Shown in pieces: positions 1 through 14,914 of a stretch of DNA of 64,000 nt. The position numbers and the translations under genes are program-made. The notes under the pieces are model-generated. The model did no database searches, was not told the origin of the DNA, and worked only from the letters and a program-made list of their open reading frames with translations. This stretch comes from Mariannaea sp. PMI_226 (Eukaryota > Ascomycota > Sordariomycetes > Hypocreales > Nectriaceae), in contig JANFOG010000003.1 of assembly GCA_024336345.1 (NCBI GenBank), positions 1,370,501 through 1,434,500 on the forward strand, in the 5' to 3' direction. Position 1 is the first letter of the stretch, and each line of letters opens with the position of its first letter.

Positions 1-1784
<1,784 letters not shown>

Positions 1785-4700
1785 CTACCCAGTTGAAGTT
1801 ACAGAGCACGCAATCGCGGGGGCACAACGTGTGACACAAGGGAGGAGGGAGGAAGGAAGGAAGACTGGCTTGAGAATGAGGAAGAGCGAAGAATGAAGAG
1901 GGAGACAGGACAAGAGAAATAGGTCAAGCCACGGCGAGGGCGCCTCTTGATTTATCATCTACTACAGGTACCTCATGTCTATCTAGTTCCCTGCTTGAAA
2001 CTAACACTTGCCGGGGAGGGATGGGGGGGAGGGGAGGGAGTAGAGGAAAAAAGTGCGCGGCCATGGCCCTTCCACTTCCCCAATCCATGGCCTTGAGGCA
2101 CCGTCGTGCGGGCGTGCGGGCATGAGCGTGGGCGTGGCCGAAGGAATTTCGACCTGTTACAGAGTGTACATCATGTTTGTAATTCTCAAGAGTCCCCGAC
2201 ATTTGGGTGAAGAAAAAAAAAAGAAATGGGGTTTGTCCTTTTAGTTCTCAATGACGTGCTCAGGACCTGAGGCTTAATCATGCCGCCCGACGAGTCAGAG
2301 GCCAATGAGCGCTCAACGTTGCCAGTACGGACCGCGCTAGATGCTTCGGAGCATCGCTCTTCTGGAGTGGGTGAGAGGAAGTGAACAAGATAGAATGGCA
2401 ATGCAACAGTACAATATTGTCTCGCATCGGCCGCGTGCCGCGATCTGCTCTTGAATACGTGGACACAGGCCTTGTAGCTGTCGCGGCCTTTAATGACGAT
2501 CGGGTGGTTCACAGTACCTTACCAGGGAGAGGGGCGTTTGCTCAGTAAGGAACCCTGCTGTTCACGGGCCGTCGCTTGTGGTGAGGTCGTCGTCATCAAA
2601 AGGTAACTTATGGAAAGCCAGGAACATGGCTGGCAATTGACCTTGTTAGGGTTGGTCCTAAAAGCGAGATGCTCGTTTTAGTCTGATACTTTTCCGTCCC
2701 CCTGAAGTTTAGACCATGGGGGGCACCCAGCAACCAGACGAAGGCGGCACAGCTTGCAGAACGCGGCAACATCCTACATACTGCATGTAGTTACGAGCAA
2801 CACGCCAACAGAGGAGACAATGACGCCTCCTTCCAGGGATCCCGCGTCGTTGGTCCACTGCTCATACCGCCATGAAATACTTGAATTGAGGTAGAGGAGC
2901 ACTGGTTCGCGCATTAGAAGGCGCAGAGCGGTTCAGCAGTTGCCTTCAACAGACGATATGTGTGGGATTTGCGAAAATATATGCAGTTCAACTAGGTTGC
3001 TGGAAGGGAAGTATTACCAGCATACCCCCGGAATGGCCGATTTCTTTTCAGCCTCAACATATCGATACTGTGCATGTACTATGTATGTACCTTCGTAAGT
3101 ACAGCCTTACAGGTTTATTTTCTTCTGGTGGTTTCTTAGACCGCCGACTCGACGGCCGTCCCGAGCAGTACGGCTGTCGGGCGATCGCCCGTTTGCTGAT
3201 GGGGCAGGCTAAATCTGCACCGACAGCCTTTTGGCTTCGCGTATCAAGTAATCACTGGAGCTCGCTGGAACGCCCTGGAGGCGAACCTCGTGTAAGACCT
3301 CCGGCTTGACTTGTTACAACAACTCCCCGAGTCACAGCACCACTTTCGGGGAGTAGGAACAGTTTTTCTTTTTTTTTTTAAGCCAAGATCACAGCTGCCT
3401 CTCGCACAATGCATCTGCATAGCTATCTGATACCACAGGAGATTTCAATAGTTCACAGTCTTTGCTGTATTGATTAATTAGACTTACACCACGGTGAGAC
3501 AGGCTTTGATTTTGGTGAGAAACCGCACATGTTGCGCCAAATAGATGATGCTTGAAAGTAGATTATGTACAGGCGTTCCAGGGGTAATCGTCTTGATTGC
3601 CATTCGCTAGCTTTGCTTGCTTTGGCACGCAATGCTGTGGGTTGTCCGTTTCCGGATTGTGCGATTATTTGGAACCATACATCCGCCTGGCCCGGGTCTG
3701 GGCAGCCATCGTCGATGGATGCAAGTGCAGGGTAATCTTTGCGACTCTGTACCACGAAAACATTGCAAATCAAAAGGTAATGTACGTCAATTGCGTCGCT
3801 TTTCTTCGAGGAAGCCAAAGGTTCTACCCATCAGTAACGGAACCAGCAGATGAAATATTCAAAATATTTGTGCACACTCTCCCCAGCATATTACCTTCCT
3901 CCATTAGCTGTTTGGAGTGGAACCGCCCATCGAGTGGGACGCATTGGTAATGGAAAAGATCCAAGAACGCCCGTCCACCTACCTCTCTACGTAGTGAAAT
4001 GGCAGAAGCTTCCTTCGTAACTGGCTTGGATTGTATATATTATTTCCGCCTCCGCCTCCGCTAGCCGTAGGAACCCGCATTACAAAATGGCGCCATCGGA
4101 GTCTTCATCAACCAATGCAGCTCCTATAGTTGCACCTACCTACTAAAGGTCTCTCGCATATAGTGACTCGTGAGAGGGAGATTTTCTACTAGCTATGGAA
4201 GTAGGTCAAAAGTGTTTTACGGATTCGCAAGAGGTCGGCCACTATGCGAACTACTATGGCAGAGAAGAGAGCTCGAATAATTGTTCTTGTAACGTTTGTC
4301 CATCTTCCACCAACACAATACCCCGCAGCGTGTTCGATGAAAAATCGAAACATTTTATCCCACGCCCCTCCATTAAGTGCCAATGCTAAATTGGTAGCTA
4401 AACATAGGCCGGCTCCTCCACGGGTCTTAATCGCATCAGTTAAGAGCTGTATCAAGGTGGCAACCTCCTCCGAGTTGGGATAGGCTCTAAGGGAATCGGT
4501 AGCACGCGTCTGCGCACATCATCCCGTAAAAAAGAACGTCATCGGGAGCCAAGGACTGGGAGGATCCTACCCCCACTATCATGATGCCGACCCATTTTGG
4601 CCTTCAAAGTGGGAAAGAACAACGGTTGTATGTGCCGATGGCCCGAACCGATTCGTTCCAACGATCACAATTGGATTACGAGGGAATTTGACTACGTTTT

Positions 4701-6257
4701 CTGAACAACGCTACATGTGATGTAGGCTGAAAGGAGGCACCCTTAGTCGTGGCATTTTCATCTTACTTGACAATTCTTGGGTAGACCATGGTTTGGGCAT
4801 GTATTGTGTTCAGCTGGTTTTGTGGGTAGATGTTGAATTTAGAGGGACGTGAGTGACTCGGCCCTAGCCATACCGCGTAATGGGGTGTTGACTCGTGATG
4901 GACATCACACCCGCAAGAACTTTTGGCAATCTTGATACTTTTGACATTAATGAGCGTAAAAAAAATCAAAATCAAAATCCTGAGAAATGAGATAAATGAC
5001 GGATTGATCGCAATTATTTGAAATTATTTGGGGGCTCATCAAGGCACAAGGGTTTTGCTCACGAGTATGCCTCAAGATCCATGGTGCAAGATTGGGTTCG
5101 TCAAGGTCGCGGAGATAGTTGACTAGGATGACAGCCGGAAACTGTCAACTAGCATGGAATGGCAAGAAGTAGACTGGATACAGAGGACGTATAATACATA
5201 GGAGTAGTTGACCGTCTGGCTAGCAATATAAGCTTAAGAGCATCCAGTGAAGAGGAGTGAGTGGCGGGAGACGGGATGGCACGGTCTGTTCGTGGTGGGC
5301 TGATCGGTCAAACCAGCCTCCGCAGACGAGACCGGGCGGAACAAGTGGTTGGCACACGATCTCACACCGTTTTTGCCAACGCTTTTAGAGGTAAGGTAGT
5401 GACGGATGTTTCGTCTTGAATGCTTGTGGCGGATGTGTGGACGAATCATGCTCAGCCAAGTCATTGGCCTTGAGACAGCAGATCAAACATCAAGCAGCTG
5501 GGACAGGACAGCGGGACGGAAATTGTTTCAAGTGGTTTCTTCTTTGCTTTCACTCTGCCGTGACTCAACCTCAACCATATGCATGGAGCATGTACATTCT
5601 CACCATCAGTACGAGGTAAATAGCTAAAAGCCTGTTTTTAGTTTGAATTTTGCGGGTGAGAGTGTATTGACTCGTGGGGAATCATGTTGCACCAATGTTG
5701 TATTTATCGTGTGTCCTCCACGCTTCCGTTCTGGGAGCCTTAGCTGCCTTATGTAATCTCTGATTACACGCAGTATGTACGAGAGTAGTATTGAGTTGTT
5801 GATCAAGTGCCATTTGCAAGTTAGAATTCGTAGCCTAGAGCAACATGGCTTTTTGTTCTTTATCATTTTAGCCAACCACTTAGGTGGATCGGAAGCGAGA
5901 TGCGCTTTACAGGGTTCATTTCGCGTGGACATGACACCATCGAAAGCGCCAAAGATTCACTAAGCAGTAACAAGTCACCACCAATACGAGAGCAGCAAGG
6001 TTTCAGGCTTAGCGCCTAGAGGAGTCCGGAAGTTGACTGCTGACTCTTCACTGCGTAATCCGTACTGGAGTTTGTATCTGTGGCACAGATGTCCGGATTT
6101 TGATTTGTCGATTAGATTCGCCTTGGTGTCGTCTCCTGGCCATTGCAGGTTGGCAGAGAATTATTGTTGGTACTTTATTATCCGCCGTTATCCACCCTAT
6201 TTAAACCGGCTCTATTTCGTTACCAACCCCCTTGCCTGCCATCAAATTGGTGCTCCA

Positions 6258-6362
6258 TACATAACCTACCTTACCTACATAGGTACACATAAACATCTAC
6301 AACTTACAAGCTTAGTGGTGCACCCAAATTTACAGGTACTTAGGTACCGTAGGTACTTTGGT
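6258..6362. repeat. Cluster of short ACCTA/TAGGTA motifs
   Basis: Within about 100 bases there are many copies of ACCTA, TACCT, TAGGTA and GTAGGTAC in both orientations, including CTTACCTACATAGGTAC and AGGTACTTAGGTACCGTAGG. Similar ACCTAGGTA-type words recur elsewhere in the window (for example near 13663-13690, 18449, 34750 and 34940). Such words are common between genes in Hypocreales as I remember them; no function is implied by the sequence alone. Confidence 0.5.
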
Positions 6363-6710
6363 ATTCATATAGCTCGTCATGGCTAGATCTCACTTGGATG
6401 TCCAAGATAAGCAAAATGAAAGAAAAAATAAGAATAAATTAAAAAGGACATCATCCCTTTTACCTTGCAAATCTCTCGCTCACCTCTCAGCACTCGTATC
6501 CCACATTTGACAACCTCCGATTGGGAGCTCCTGAGCCACGTTTCCCACTAAATACCTCCGACCAGCAGACGCCAGGCCGCAAGCGTCAAGCTTAAAAATA
6601 AATCCAGGGACTGTCGATCTTTCAGTGGCTGCTATCCTCCCGCATGCGCCAACAAGGCGCCATCCTCCCATCTCTTTCCCTTTCCTTGGCACCACCCCAA
6701 CCAAGCCAGG

Positions 6711-6719
6711 TACTCCGTA
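6711..6719 (+). repeat. Dispersed motif TACTCCGTA, copy 1
   Basis: An exact nine-base copy followed at once by a partial second unit (TTCCGTAC). The reverse complement TACGGAGTA occurs at 13191-13199 and another direct copy at 61355-61363. Confidence 0.7.
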
Positions 6720-7258
6720 TTCCGTACCACCTGACGCTATACGTATACGCCAGCTCCCCAAGGTTTTGAGAACCAAGCTTGGTCAAGCTGCAGACCGATC
6801 TACTTATCCGGCATTCTCTGCCTTGGATGTCCTCGCCCTCCTCACTCTCCTCTGGTTCGTCGAGCCGTTGATGATTTGGCTCATCTCGGATCCCATCGTC
6901 TTCCTCCATCTGTTCGCCGAAAGCGCCTCCATCCATCGCATCGTTCACGGGTGCCTCCTTTTCTCCATCGCCAGATCTTGAATCCGACGTGTTTCTGCAA
7001 CACCGCACCCGAGACATCCAAAAAGTTTCTGAAACGAGGTTTCCGCTTCCATGTCGGGACTGTTTGTTTTGCGACCTCTAGATTTCACCTCCCGCATTCT
7101 TGGTCTTCGCGGCCACTCGAGATAAGGAAAAATAAAGGGCACTTCTTACACGGAATCCAATCTTGCGCCCACCTAAACATCACGATATCGTTTCGGGCGG
7201 GAACGCCTACGCGCCCGATCCATCCGAACCTCGCATCACACCATACTCCTCCCCGAGA

Positions 7259-10192
7259 ATGTTTTTGGCTCTAGGTCCCTCTGCGACCTTGCGATTCTTT
7301 CTCTTTGTTATAGCCTTCCTTCCGACTGCTTTTGCGCGTGAAACGGTCTATATCAACGGCACCGGCTACGATGGTGTTACTCGCGAGCTCGATGTCAGTC
7401 GGCGACCTGACCTCTATACTGGTGACTTTGCCGATTGTATGAATGGCCAAAGTTTGTTCAATGTAACCAAATTTGATACGGCATACTATAGGGACAACCT
7501 CACCGTTCTGTTCCATCTGGATGGGAGCACTAATATCCGACAAGAATCTATCATGCGTACGTTGATTTACTTTAAATTTAATTTCCCCAAGATGCTCTTC
7601 TCAACTTGACCCCTCTGACCTAATCTAGTTCATATCCAGGTAGATGTTTATGGCGAAAACCGGTTCAACACGACATACGAGCCATGCGCTGGCGGCATCT
7701 CGAGCATGTGTCCCATCAAAGCTGGGGTTCCCATTGTTGCCTATGCTGCTCTCAACTTGACCTCCGACGATGCCCAAGGATTCCCTGGCATGGCGCTGAA
7801 CGTTCCCGACCTCGAGGGCTTTGCTCGTCTACGGATTTTCGCAAACTCTACACAGTCAGAAATTGGTTGCTTTCAGGCGGTTCTCAAAAATGGCCAGAGC
7901 TTTTCACAACCCAAGATTTTGGGATCAATCATGGGCGGTCTCATATGTCTGGCTGTGCTGGCCTCGTTTGCGACAGCCATCTACGGCCTCCAAATCCCTC
8001 ACATGAGGATGCACTATGCCCACTCCTTCTCGCTTCTCGTCATTTTTGAGACTTTCCAGTCAATTTTCTTTTTAGGAGCTTTGTCAGTGGACTGGCCTAG
8101 CCTTCTTCCTGCTTGGTGGAGCAACTTTGCGTGGACGGCGGGCATGTTTGCGAGTGATAGTATGCTATCATCACTCAGCTCCTTTACAGGAATTAGCGGA
8201 AACGCCAGCCAGGTTGGTGGTGCCGGCTCTGTTCCCATCAACAACGGTGGTGGCCTGAGCCAGCAAATCTATGGGCGATCACTTGCTTCCAACACGGGAA
8301 GCAACACCTTTCCCTCCTCTGATTCTGATACGCTTCTTTCATTGGCACGACGAGACGTTTACAATGCCAGTAACCCTTACGACTACAACTGGGCCGGCAA
8401 GCCTCGTAACCCTGGAATGCCGCTTCCGGGTGACTTTACTGGCTTTGCTGGAACATTGTCGATGGTCAATGTGCCTCAGCGAGATGCGTTTATTATTGGC
8501 CTTATCTGGCTGCTAGTTGCTCTCGGAGGAGTCGCTTTGTTTGTCATTGCCTCGAAGATCTTACTGGACGTTTTACGCAAGTCGAATCTTCTCAAAACAG
8601 ATGGTTTTGACTACTTTCGATCTCACTGGGTCGGATACATGGTATCTGGCTTGTTGCGAACCCTCTTTATCGCGTTTTTCGCAATGATGACCCTGGCAAC
8701 CTTTCAATTCTCCCTCCGCGGCCCTGCGGGACCAACCGCTGTTGCTGCAATCGTCTTTATTATATTCTTAGGCTTCGCATGTCTCGCAACTTACGCATGC
8801 TCTCTGAGGTTACGTGAGGGCAAATATGAAGTTTCCCCGGACACAATCAGACTTGAGCAGGGCCATCTTTTCAAGACTGTCCCATTCGTGGCGGCGACAC
8901 GAGAGAGCAAGATTGGAGAAGAAGAGCAGGCCGAGAAGCCGCGACTTTTTGGGACCATACCGTTTTTCCGACTCAGATTCATTGACAATGACGCAAATCG
9001 ACCGACTACAAATCAAGATTCTGCCTACATTAAGCGATTTGGTTGGCTTTCAGGCCGATATCGAAGCGCACGCTGGTGGTTTTTCATGGCCTATCTGGGC
9101 TATCAGTTTATTAGAGCATGCTTCATTGGAGCAGGCTCACAAAATCCTTTGGCCCAGGTTTATGGCCTCTTCGTCGTTGAATTGCTCACGCTCATTCTTA
9201 TCATCAAACTGAAACCGTTCGAAGGATCACGAAATACCGTCGTGGCTGCCTGGCTGCTTTCCATCGCTAAGATTATCACGACGGGTATTTCTATAGCCTT
9301 CTTGCCTTCCTTCAACATAAGTCGAACCGCGGTGACTATTCTCGGTATGATCATCCTCGTTATCCAGGCATTCCTCGCTCTGGTGGTAGTCATCCTCGTG
9401 GTAGTAGGAATTTTCTCAACTTGGATGTCCCTGTCCCGCAACCGTGAGGAGTTCCCAGGGTATCTTGATGGCCTTCGCGTCCAGTATTTTGAGCATATAG
9501 AGGCTCGAACTGGTGACATGCCTGCACATCCAAAATCGCCGAAACCAGAGGGCACTTTCAATGTTAGAGACGTACGACGCAATTCTCAATTCAATGGCGT
9601 CGAGCAGTTCCCGAGCCTGCCTGGTTCCGAGGACGCTGTTCTCCACCCGATGCATCCCCTCAATACACGCAGCCGAGCTAATAGTGCTGGTTCACGACGT
9701 TCTGTGAACAGTCTTCCTCGCACTGGCCGCACCCACCGAGCTTCCTGGAGTTCGAAAGAATTGGCAGAGTGGGATGCAGAGATGAACCGTGGTGATCAGG
9801 CTCGGAACCACAGGATGCGAAACAGTTCTCTGCGAAAACAAACATCAAATCAACCTGTTATCAAGCCAATGACTCCTGCGAGAGAGTCTGCGGAATTTCC
9901 ACGCATACTAGACAATGCTTTGTTGTTGAATGAACAAGACTTGTCTAGAGACAAGATCCAAGAGACTGCAAGCAGTGTAGGAAGAAAAAGAACTGTTAGC
10001 TTCGCAGACGAGCAGCCACCCTCCTCAGATTTAAACACGAGTGACGCTACTCCAATAGCCAATATTTCGACAAAGAAAGAAGACGCGAAGGGCACGTTGA
10101 ATGCTGAACGAGAAACTTCCGCAATACCAGAGGAAGGTTCAACGAAATTACGGAAAGATCTGAAGCCAAGAAACCTGAAGCATAAGAGTTAG
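7259..10192 (+). CDS. FLC/Pkd2-family TRP-like membrane protein with ML-like domain
   Basis: Fungal FLC/Pkd2-type proteins are implicated in FAD import into the ER, wall integrity and calcium signalling. Model: join(7259..7556, 7629..10192), 953 aa, with one 72-nt phase-1 intron; the splice restores YGENRFNTTYEPC. The ATG at 7259 opens a signal peptide (MFLALGPSATLRFFLFVIAF, then a cleavage-like AFA). Residues from about 25 to 190 form the lumenal ML-like domain, with paired cysteines (YEPC, SSMCPIKAG, IGCFQ). From about residue 196 there are roughly eight to nine hydrophobic segments in two blocks. A Gly/Ser/Asn-rich loop of about 100 residues near 250-370 interrupts them. The last ~230 residues are a hydrophilic Ser/Arg-rich cytosolic tail. 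Members are usually 800-1000 aa, so length fits. Which paralogue this is (flavin carrier or Pkd2-like) cannot be decided here. Confidence 0.92.
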
Positions 10193-11205
10193 CAAACAAA
10201 GCGCAAAATAAGACAAAGAAAGCCAAAACTTGAAAAAAAAAAAAAAGCACAGGAAACGAAGCTGGGTTGAACAAGACTTCTCGGATATCGCTCCCGTCGT
10301 TGGAACAACGCAAAATACTCTCATACCATTGTCCTATAGCCCACCGTCGCCAACAACGGAAGGGCTTCACTTGGAGAATCGCCGCCCGTGTGATTCAAAC
10401 ACATCTCCTTTTTCTTGCATATTCAGGCGTTGCATTTTCCTTGAAGCCACTTTTACCATCCTCTTTTATTTTTTATTTTTATTTTCCCTTTTTCTTATCT
10501 GACGACTTCGAACACTACAAATTTGTAAGATTCACATCATGTCTCCGCTTCTCTGGCTGGCCCGAGGACAGCAGGGCGGCAGGATTACTTTATTTCTGGC
10601 ATATTGAGACGTGATATGATATTCTTTGAAGACACCCGACATAGACGCTGCCGAGATTGCAAAGAGAAAGGCTGGCGAGATTAGAAATTGGAGGCGACAA
10701 ACATCACCAACTCACACGTATATACAAGCAGAGCGCTCACCAAGATACGTGATGTCTTTCTTTCATCGTGTTTTATCTTTAACAATATATTGTCCCATAG
10801 GCAGACCAAACCATAGGCATTGGTCAATAATAAATACAATAAGTCCGTCCATTGACCACCGATTCATCCATTTCGTAATACAGCCCAAAGAAAGACACGT
10901 CCGTAGAAGGCTCTTTGCCGAATGAAAAAAAGAGAGACGAGGTGGAAATACTTCCCTGTCTACAACAAAAAGGAAAAATAATATACTAGTCGCCCAGATA
11001 GTGAGGGAATGTCCGCTGTTCATCAATACACCAATTGCCACCCATCTAAACAAAAACAACCTAACCCACTTCATTTCAACAACCAGTTTGCCCAACAACT
11101 AAAGTGGTAGTTCAAGTAACGAATGAGCTTATTAGCAGCCGTCTTTCTGATACAGTTGTACCGGCCATTTGCAAATAGCCTTAGTAGTTATCTGGTTGGG
11201 TGTTC
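10193..11205. other. Convergent 3' intergenic region
   Basis: This 1.0 kb space lies between the stop codons of the FLC-like gene and the methyltransferase gene, so it holds both 3' UTRs and terminators. It includes an A-run at about 10231-10245 and an AATAAA word near 10828. No gene seen. Confidence 0.6.
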
Positions 11206-12478
11206 TCAAATAGGCTTCTGTGCGTATAGACAATTGAAGTAGACGAGGGCATGAACCGATGGATCCTGAAGTGCCTTGTAGGTGTCAGCAATGAGCATAT
11301 TCACCTGATCAGAGGACCATCCCAAACCGCGGGTCAAGGGTCCAACAGCAATGGCATGCAGGCCGGTGGTTAGAATCTCGTGGATCTGCTTCCCGATGGC
11401 CTTGAGGGCTGGGTCCCTGGGCCAACCACCGACGGGATAAGGGCGTCTGATCTGGGAGAGATTGGTAAACCCAACGACTTCAGTGTATTGAGGGTGCACA
11501 GCAGACGCATTCATGTCGATGCCCAAGTTGAGCAGACCCTCGCGGACCTTGTTGAAGAACAGGCAAGGGGCCCAGTGGTTTGGGATGGATCCATCACGAC
11601 AGGTAAAGATCCACTGGATGTCCTGAACCTCAAGCCAACCGCCTGGAGCGATGGCCCTGAGTGTTGGTGCGCATGTGTAAGTCGGGATTGAAACCCCAGG
11701 CATAAGTAGTGTAGGGGAGGCTTACTGGAATGCTTCCGCGAAGAGGGACTTCCAGTCTCTGATGGCGGTGGCCATGTTTCGGGAGAAGACGAAATCGAGC
11801 GATTCGGGGGCGTTGGGCCATGTTGCTTCAACGTCGTCGATAAGGAAACTGACGTTGGCCGGCAGATAACTAGTCTGGTGTGGGCTGATATCCAGGCCTA
11901 CAATTGAGGCGTTCTTGTATTCGTGGCCCACTCCAGACACAACGGTCGTTAGTATGTTTATTCTCACTCACACCGGGGGACGGTGTGAGCACACTGCACA
12001 ATGGCCATCTCCCGACTCCTGTTCCTAGATCCAAGACACTCCGGGGTTTTTCGAGAGGGGACAGATGAAGTTGACCGTCGAGTAGGTTGACAAAGAGGCT
12101 GTGAAAGAGCTTTTCACGCTCCTGCTCACTCTCGTCGTTGGGGAAGGGGTAACGGCCTTCTTTGAAGGCATGGTATCGACGGCCGTTTTCGAAGACGAAG
12201 TCTGTTACTTCGGAGCAGAGGGACATGGTGTCTTCGTCATCAGGATCGAGTATCGGGCAACCGGAGTCATGTCTGCCATGGAGCATGGCGATGCGGTCAT
12301 TGCCATTGCCGCCAAGAATGCCGCTGTTATTACTGTTGTTATGGTTGACAATGGTAATAACACTGTTGGCGTTCGCGTTGACATTGGCATTAGCACTGAT
12401 ACTGGTCGCTTTACTGGGTGTCATGCCCATCCAGTCGGCAAACGCCGTGATGCCAGGGTCAGAGAGCTCAGGAGCCAT
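11206..12478 (-). CDS. LaeA-like SAM-dependent methyltransferase
   Basis: This is a class I methyltransferase of the large fungal LaeA-like family; LaeA itself is a nuclear regulator of secondary metabolism, but most relatives have unknown substrates. Model: complement(join(11206..11656, 11726..11930, 11995..12478)), 379 aa, phases 1 and 2. SAM motif I is DLGTGVGRW near residue 150. It is followed by ASIVGLDISP (acidic loop of motif II), FLIDDVEATW, and APGGWLEVQDIQW (the family PGGW motif). The first ~110 residues are low complexity (Ala/Asn/Ser runs) and acidic. Intron 2 is standard (GTAAGC...CAG). For intron 1 I used donor GTGTGC, because it keeps the spacing between motif I and HEYKNA typical of the family. 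A stronger-looking GTGTGAGT donor 26 nt further into the sequence would insert extra residues. Family membership is firm; being the true LaeA orthologue is not supported. Confidence 0.82.
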
Positions 12479-13190
12479 AATGATCCTGATGATGGACAAA
12501 AATCTTGACTCATCAACCAAAGGTAACGAATTTTGCAGAAAGTGAGCGGATGGATGAAATTGATAAGCTCAAAGTGTGGCGACGGCGATATTGGATCAGG
12601 TCGGAAAATATATGTGAAAATGGAAATCTCTTGTTTTGTATAAAGAACAGCAAAACTTCGTTCTAGCTACCCAAGCATAGGCACATCTTGTATCCTAGAA
12701 CACCAATCACCACCACAAAACAAGGGGAATTTCTCGATAGACATGGAAAAAGCAAAGCCATGGCCCATGGCCACGGCATCTCCCAAAAGCGGCACGTCGC
12801 CAATTCTCACGCCCTCGCAATTCTCGATCTTTTCTTGCTTCTTCTTCCCCCCCTCTTTCCCTCTTCCACCTCCTATCAATGGCGTGATACCGTATCACTA
12901 GCGTAGATAGCCTGAAACCTGTGAGTCTGTGAGTCCGTGAGCACCAGCTCACAAGCGCTTCGGGGCTATTTGTATGTGCGGGATGCGAGGGAATGATCTT
13001 CGCGGAGCCATCCGCGGAGAGTTTGATCGAGTCTAGTGGACCAGAAGAGACGACATGAGATCAAGTCAGTGAGTGATGGGCGGTGTGGAGTACAGGTATA
13101 CTATCTATGATGATCGGAGCAGCCAGGCGGCGGTGTTCAATTAGCCCCGAGCTGAGACGGGAGGGTCTCAGCCGGTATCACGCAGGAGGA

Positions 13191-13199
13191 TACGGAGTA
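13191..13199 (-). repeat. Dispersed motif TACGGAGTA, copy 2
   Basis: Exact reverse-complement copy in the divergent intergenic region upstream of the LaeA-like gene. Confidence 0.7.
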
Positions 13200-13490
13200 G
13201 TGAGATGGAAGACACGGCGGTGCTGTGCGGCACGGGCTTGCACTGTACTTTGTTAGCTGCCCAAGGTGTACACATGTGCATTTGGTTTTTTTTTGTTGTT
13301 TCTGCGCCTTGGTGCAGTAGCGATATGGGGTGTATGAAGTAGTTAATAGGCATATATCAGATTGGGCAGAAGATTCTCAGACTGTGAATGAGGGGAGGGG
13401 GTTTATGTAGTAGACCAGAAGCTGAGGAGGGAAGAGAAGAGGAAACAATCGCCAAGGGGGGGCTGGTTTGGCTTGGCCTTTGTTTGCTAG

Positions 13491-13510
13491 CACACACACA
13501 CACACACACA
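13491..13510. repeat. (CA)10 microsatellite
   Basis: Ten uninterrupted CA units lie upstream of the LaeA-like gene. Confidence 0.95.
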
Positions 13511-14290
13511 ATAGACAATGACAATGGAGGAACCGATTGAGCTTGGGCTTTTAAGTTAGCACACGGGAACTAGCGAAATCCCGGCAAAAGGGGGAGAGGA
13601 GGGCATGGGGGGAGGGGGGGCGCTGAGCCTCTTGTGAACGGGATGAATGGAGATGGGAGTGCTACCTCAGGTAGGTTAGGTAGATAATTAGTTATAGTGC
13701 CCGGCTTATAGTCACAAGTTTGTTCGGGACTTGGAACCATTCATGGATCCCAATCCTTTCGTGGGAAGCCAACTACGGATGGGACTCAGAGAAGGATCAT
13801 GAGTGAATGTGGATGAATGAATGATGATGATGGGTGCCGCGTTTCAGCTAGACAGGGAGTCAACGGGGAGATTCCCCGCAAGTTTAATCCCTCGGCGACG
13901 GTGAGCTTGTGCTTGTTGAGAGGGAAGACAAACTGGACAGACAAAAAGACACGACAGACTGGGAGATGCGACATCTCTCGCTCTTTTGATAGGGTCATTT
14001 TCTCCTAACCAATGGTCACCGCTAGACAGGGATATTCGAGCTCCTCCTTTGCAACAACAACAAACAATCAAAACGCGGGCAGCACACAGCACGCAATGCA
14101 AGCACGTAAGTACGTAGCAAATCGCAGTACCAAGTACGGACCGACGTGCAGAAGACGACCATTTCCTCCCCACGGCACGGGCAAGGGACGAGCAAGGGGG
14201 GAGTGAGAGTGGGAGGGGAGGGGGTAATAATATGTCAGTCGCCTTATGTATGACCTACGGCGCTGTAATCTCTACCGTGCTTCGTAGCTA

Positions 14291-14383
14291 TACACACACA
14301 TACACACACAAACACGCACACATCCACGCACATACACACACACTCGTTCCTCACACACTCACACTCACACTCTCACACACACG
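14291..14383. repeat. Imperfect CA-rich array
   Basis: About 90 bases of CA units are interrupted by TACA, AACACG and CTCACA variants. It looks like a degenerated microsatellite and lies midway between two divergent genes. Confidence 0.9.
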
Positions 14384-14808
14384 GCGGCTTTTCCCAGACC
14401 CATCTCCACCCTTCACTCTCTGTCCAGTCGGGACCAGCGCGCCTCCACGACACTCCAGGGGACAATTGGGCAGGTGGTGCTAACGCTGAAGCTATTCCCA
14501 ATCTATCCCGTGCGTGAGTTACCTGGGCGCCGCCCTTGCGTCTGGGGCTAGAGCTACAGTACTAACGCTTTGCGATGCTTCACTACCTTTACACGGGTGT
14601 TTCTGTCATTTTTTTCTTCCTTTTTTCTTTTCTTTTTTTTCCCCAATTGATGAGCCTTATTCTTGAGTATGCTTCTTTTTCTGTTTGGTCTTGGGAAGAT
14701 TGACTCTGAACACCCTCGGCGGCACGCTTAGATACCGTGGCTGACACACTTTCAACAGTTTTCCCTCTCTCTCGTTCACTTCATCAGTCGCTCATTCTCA
14801 TATACATA

Positions 14809-14914
14809 CACACTTCCACACGTAAAAAGTTCAGAGACACACTCATGCACACACGTACACGTACCACACACACACACACACACACTCAACTCACTCACTC
14901 ACTCACACTCACCC
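14809..14914. repeat. CA array followed by ACTC units
   Basis: This contains an uninterrupted CA run at about 14865-14885 followed by ACTC/ACTCAC units, with interrupted CA-rich DNA before it. It is the third CA-rich block in this intergenic region. Confidence 0.88.

Noticed and set aside
6622..7017. 131-aa minus-strand frame rich in Glu/Asp upstream of the FLC-like gene
   Set aside because: It is antisense to a CT-rich leader, which automatically yields Glu/Arg/Gly-rich frames on the opposite strand.
12101..12545. Plus-strand frames of 135 and 127 aa over the methyltransferase gene
   Set aside because: They are antisense shadows of exon 1 of the LaeA-like gene, whose SAM motifs fix the coding strand.
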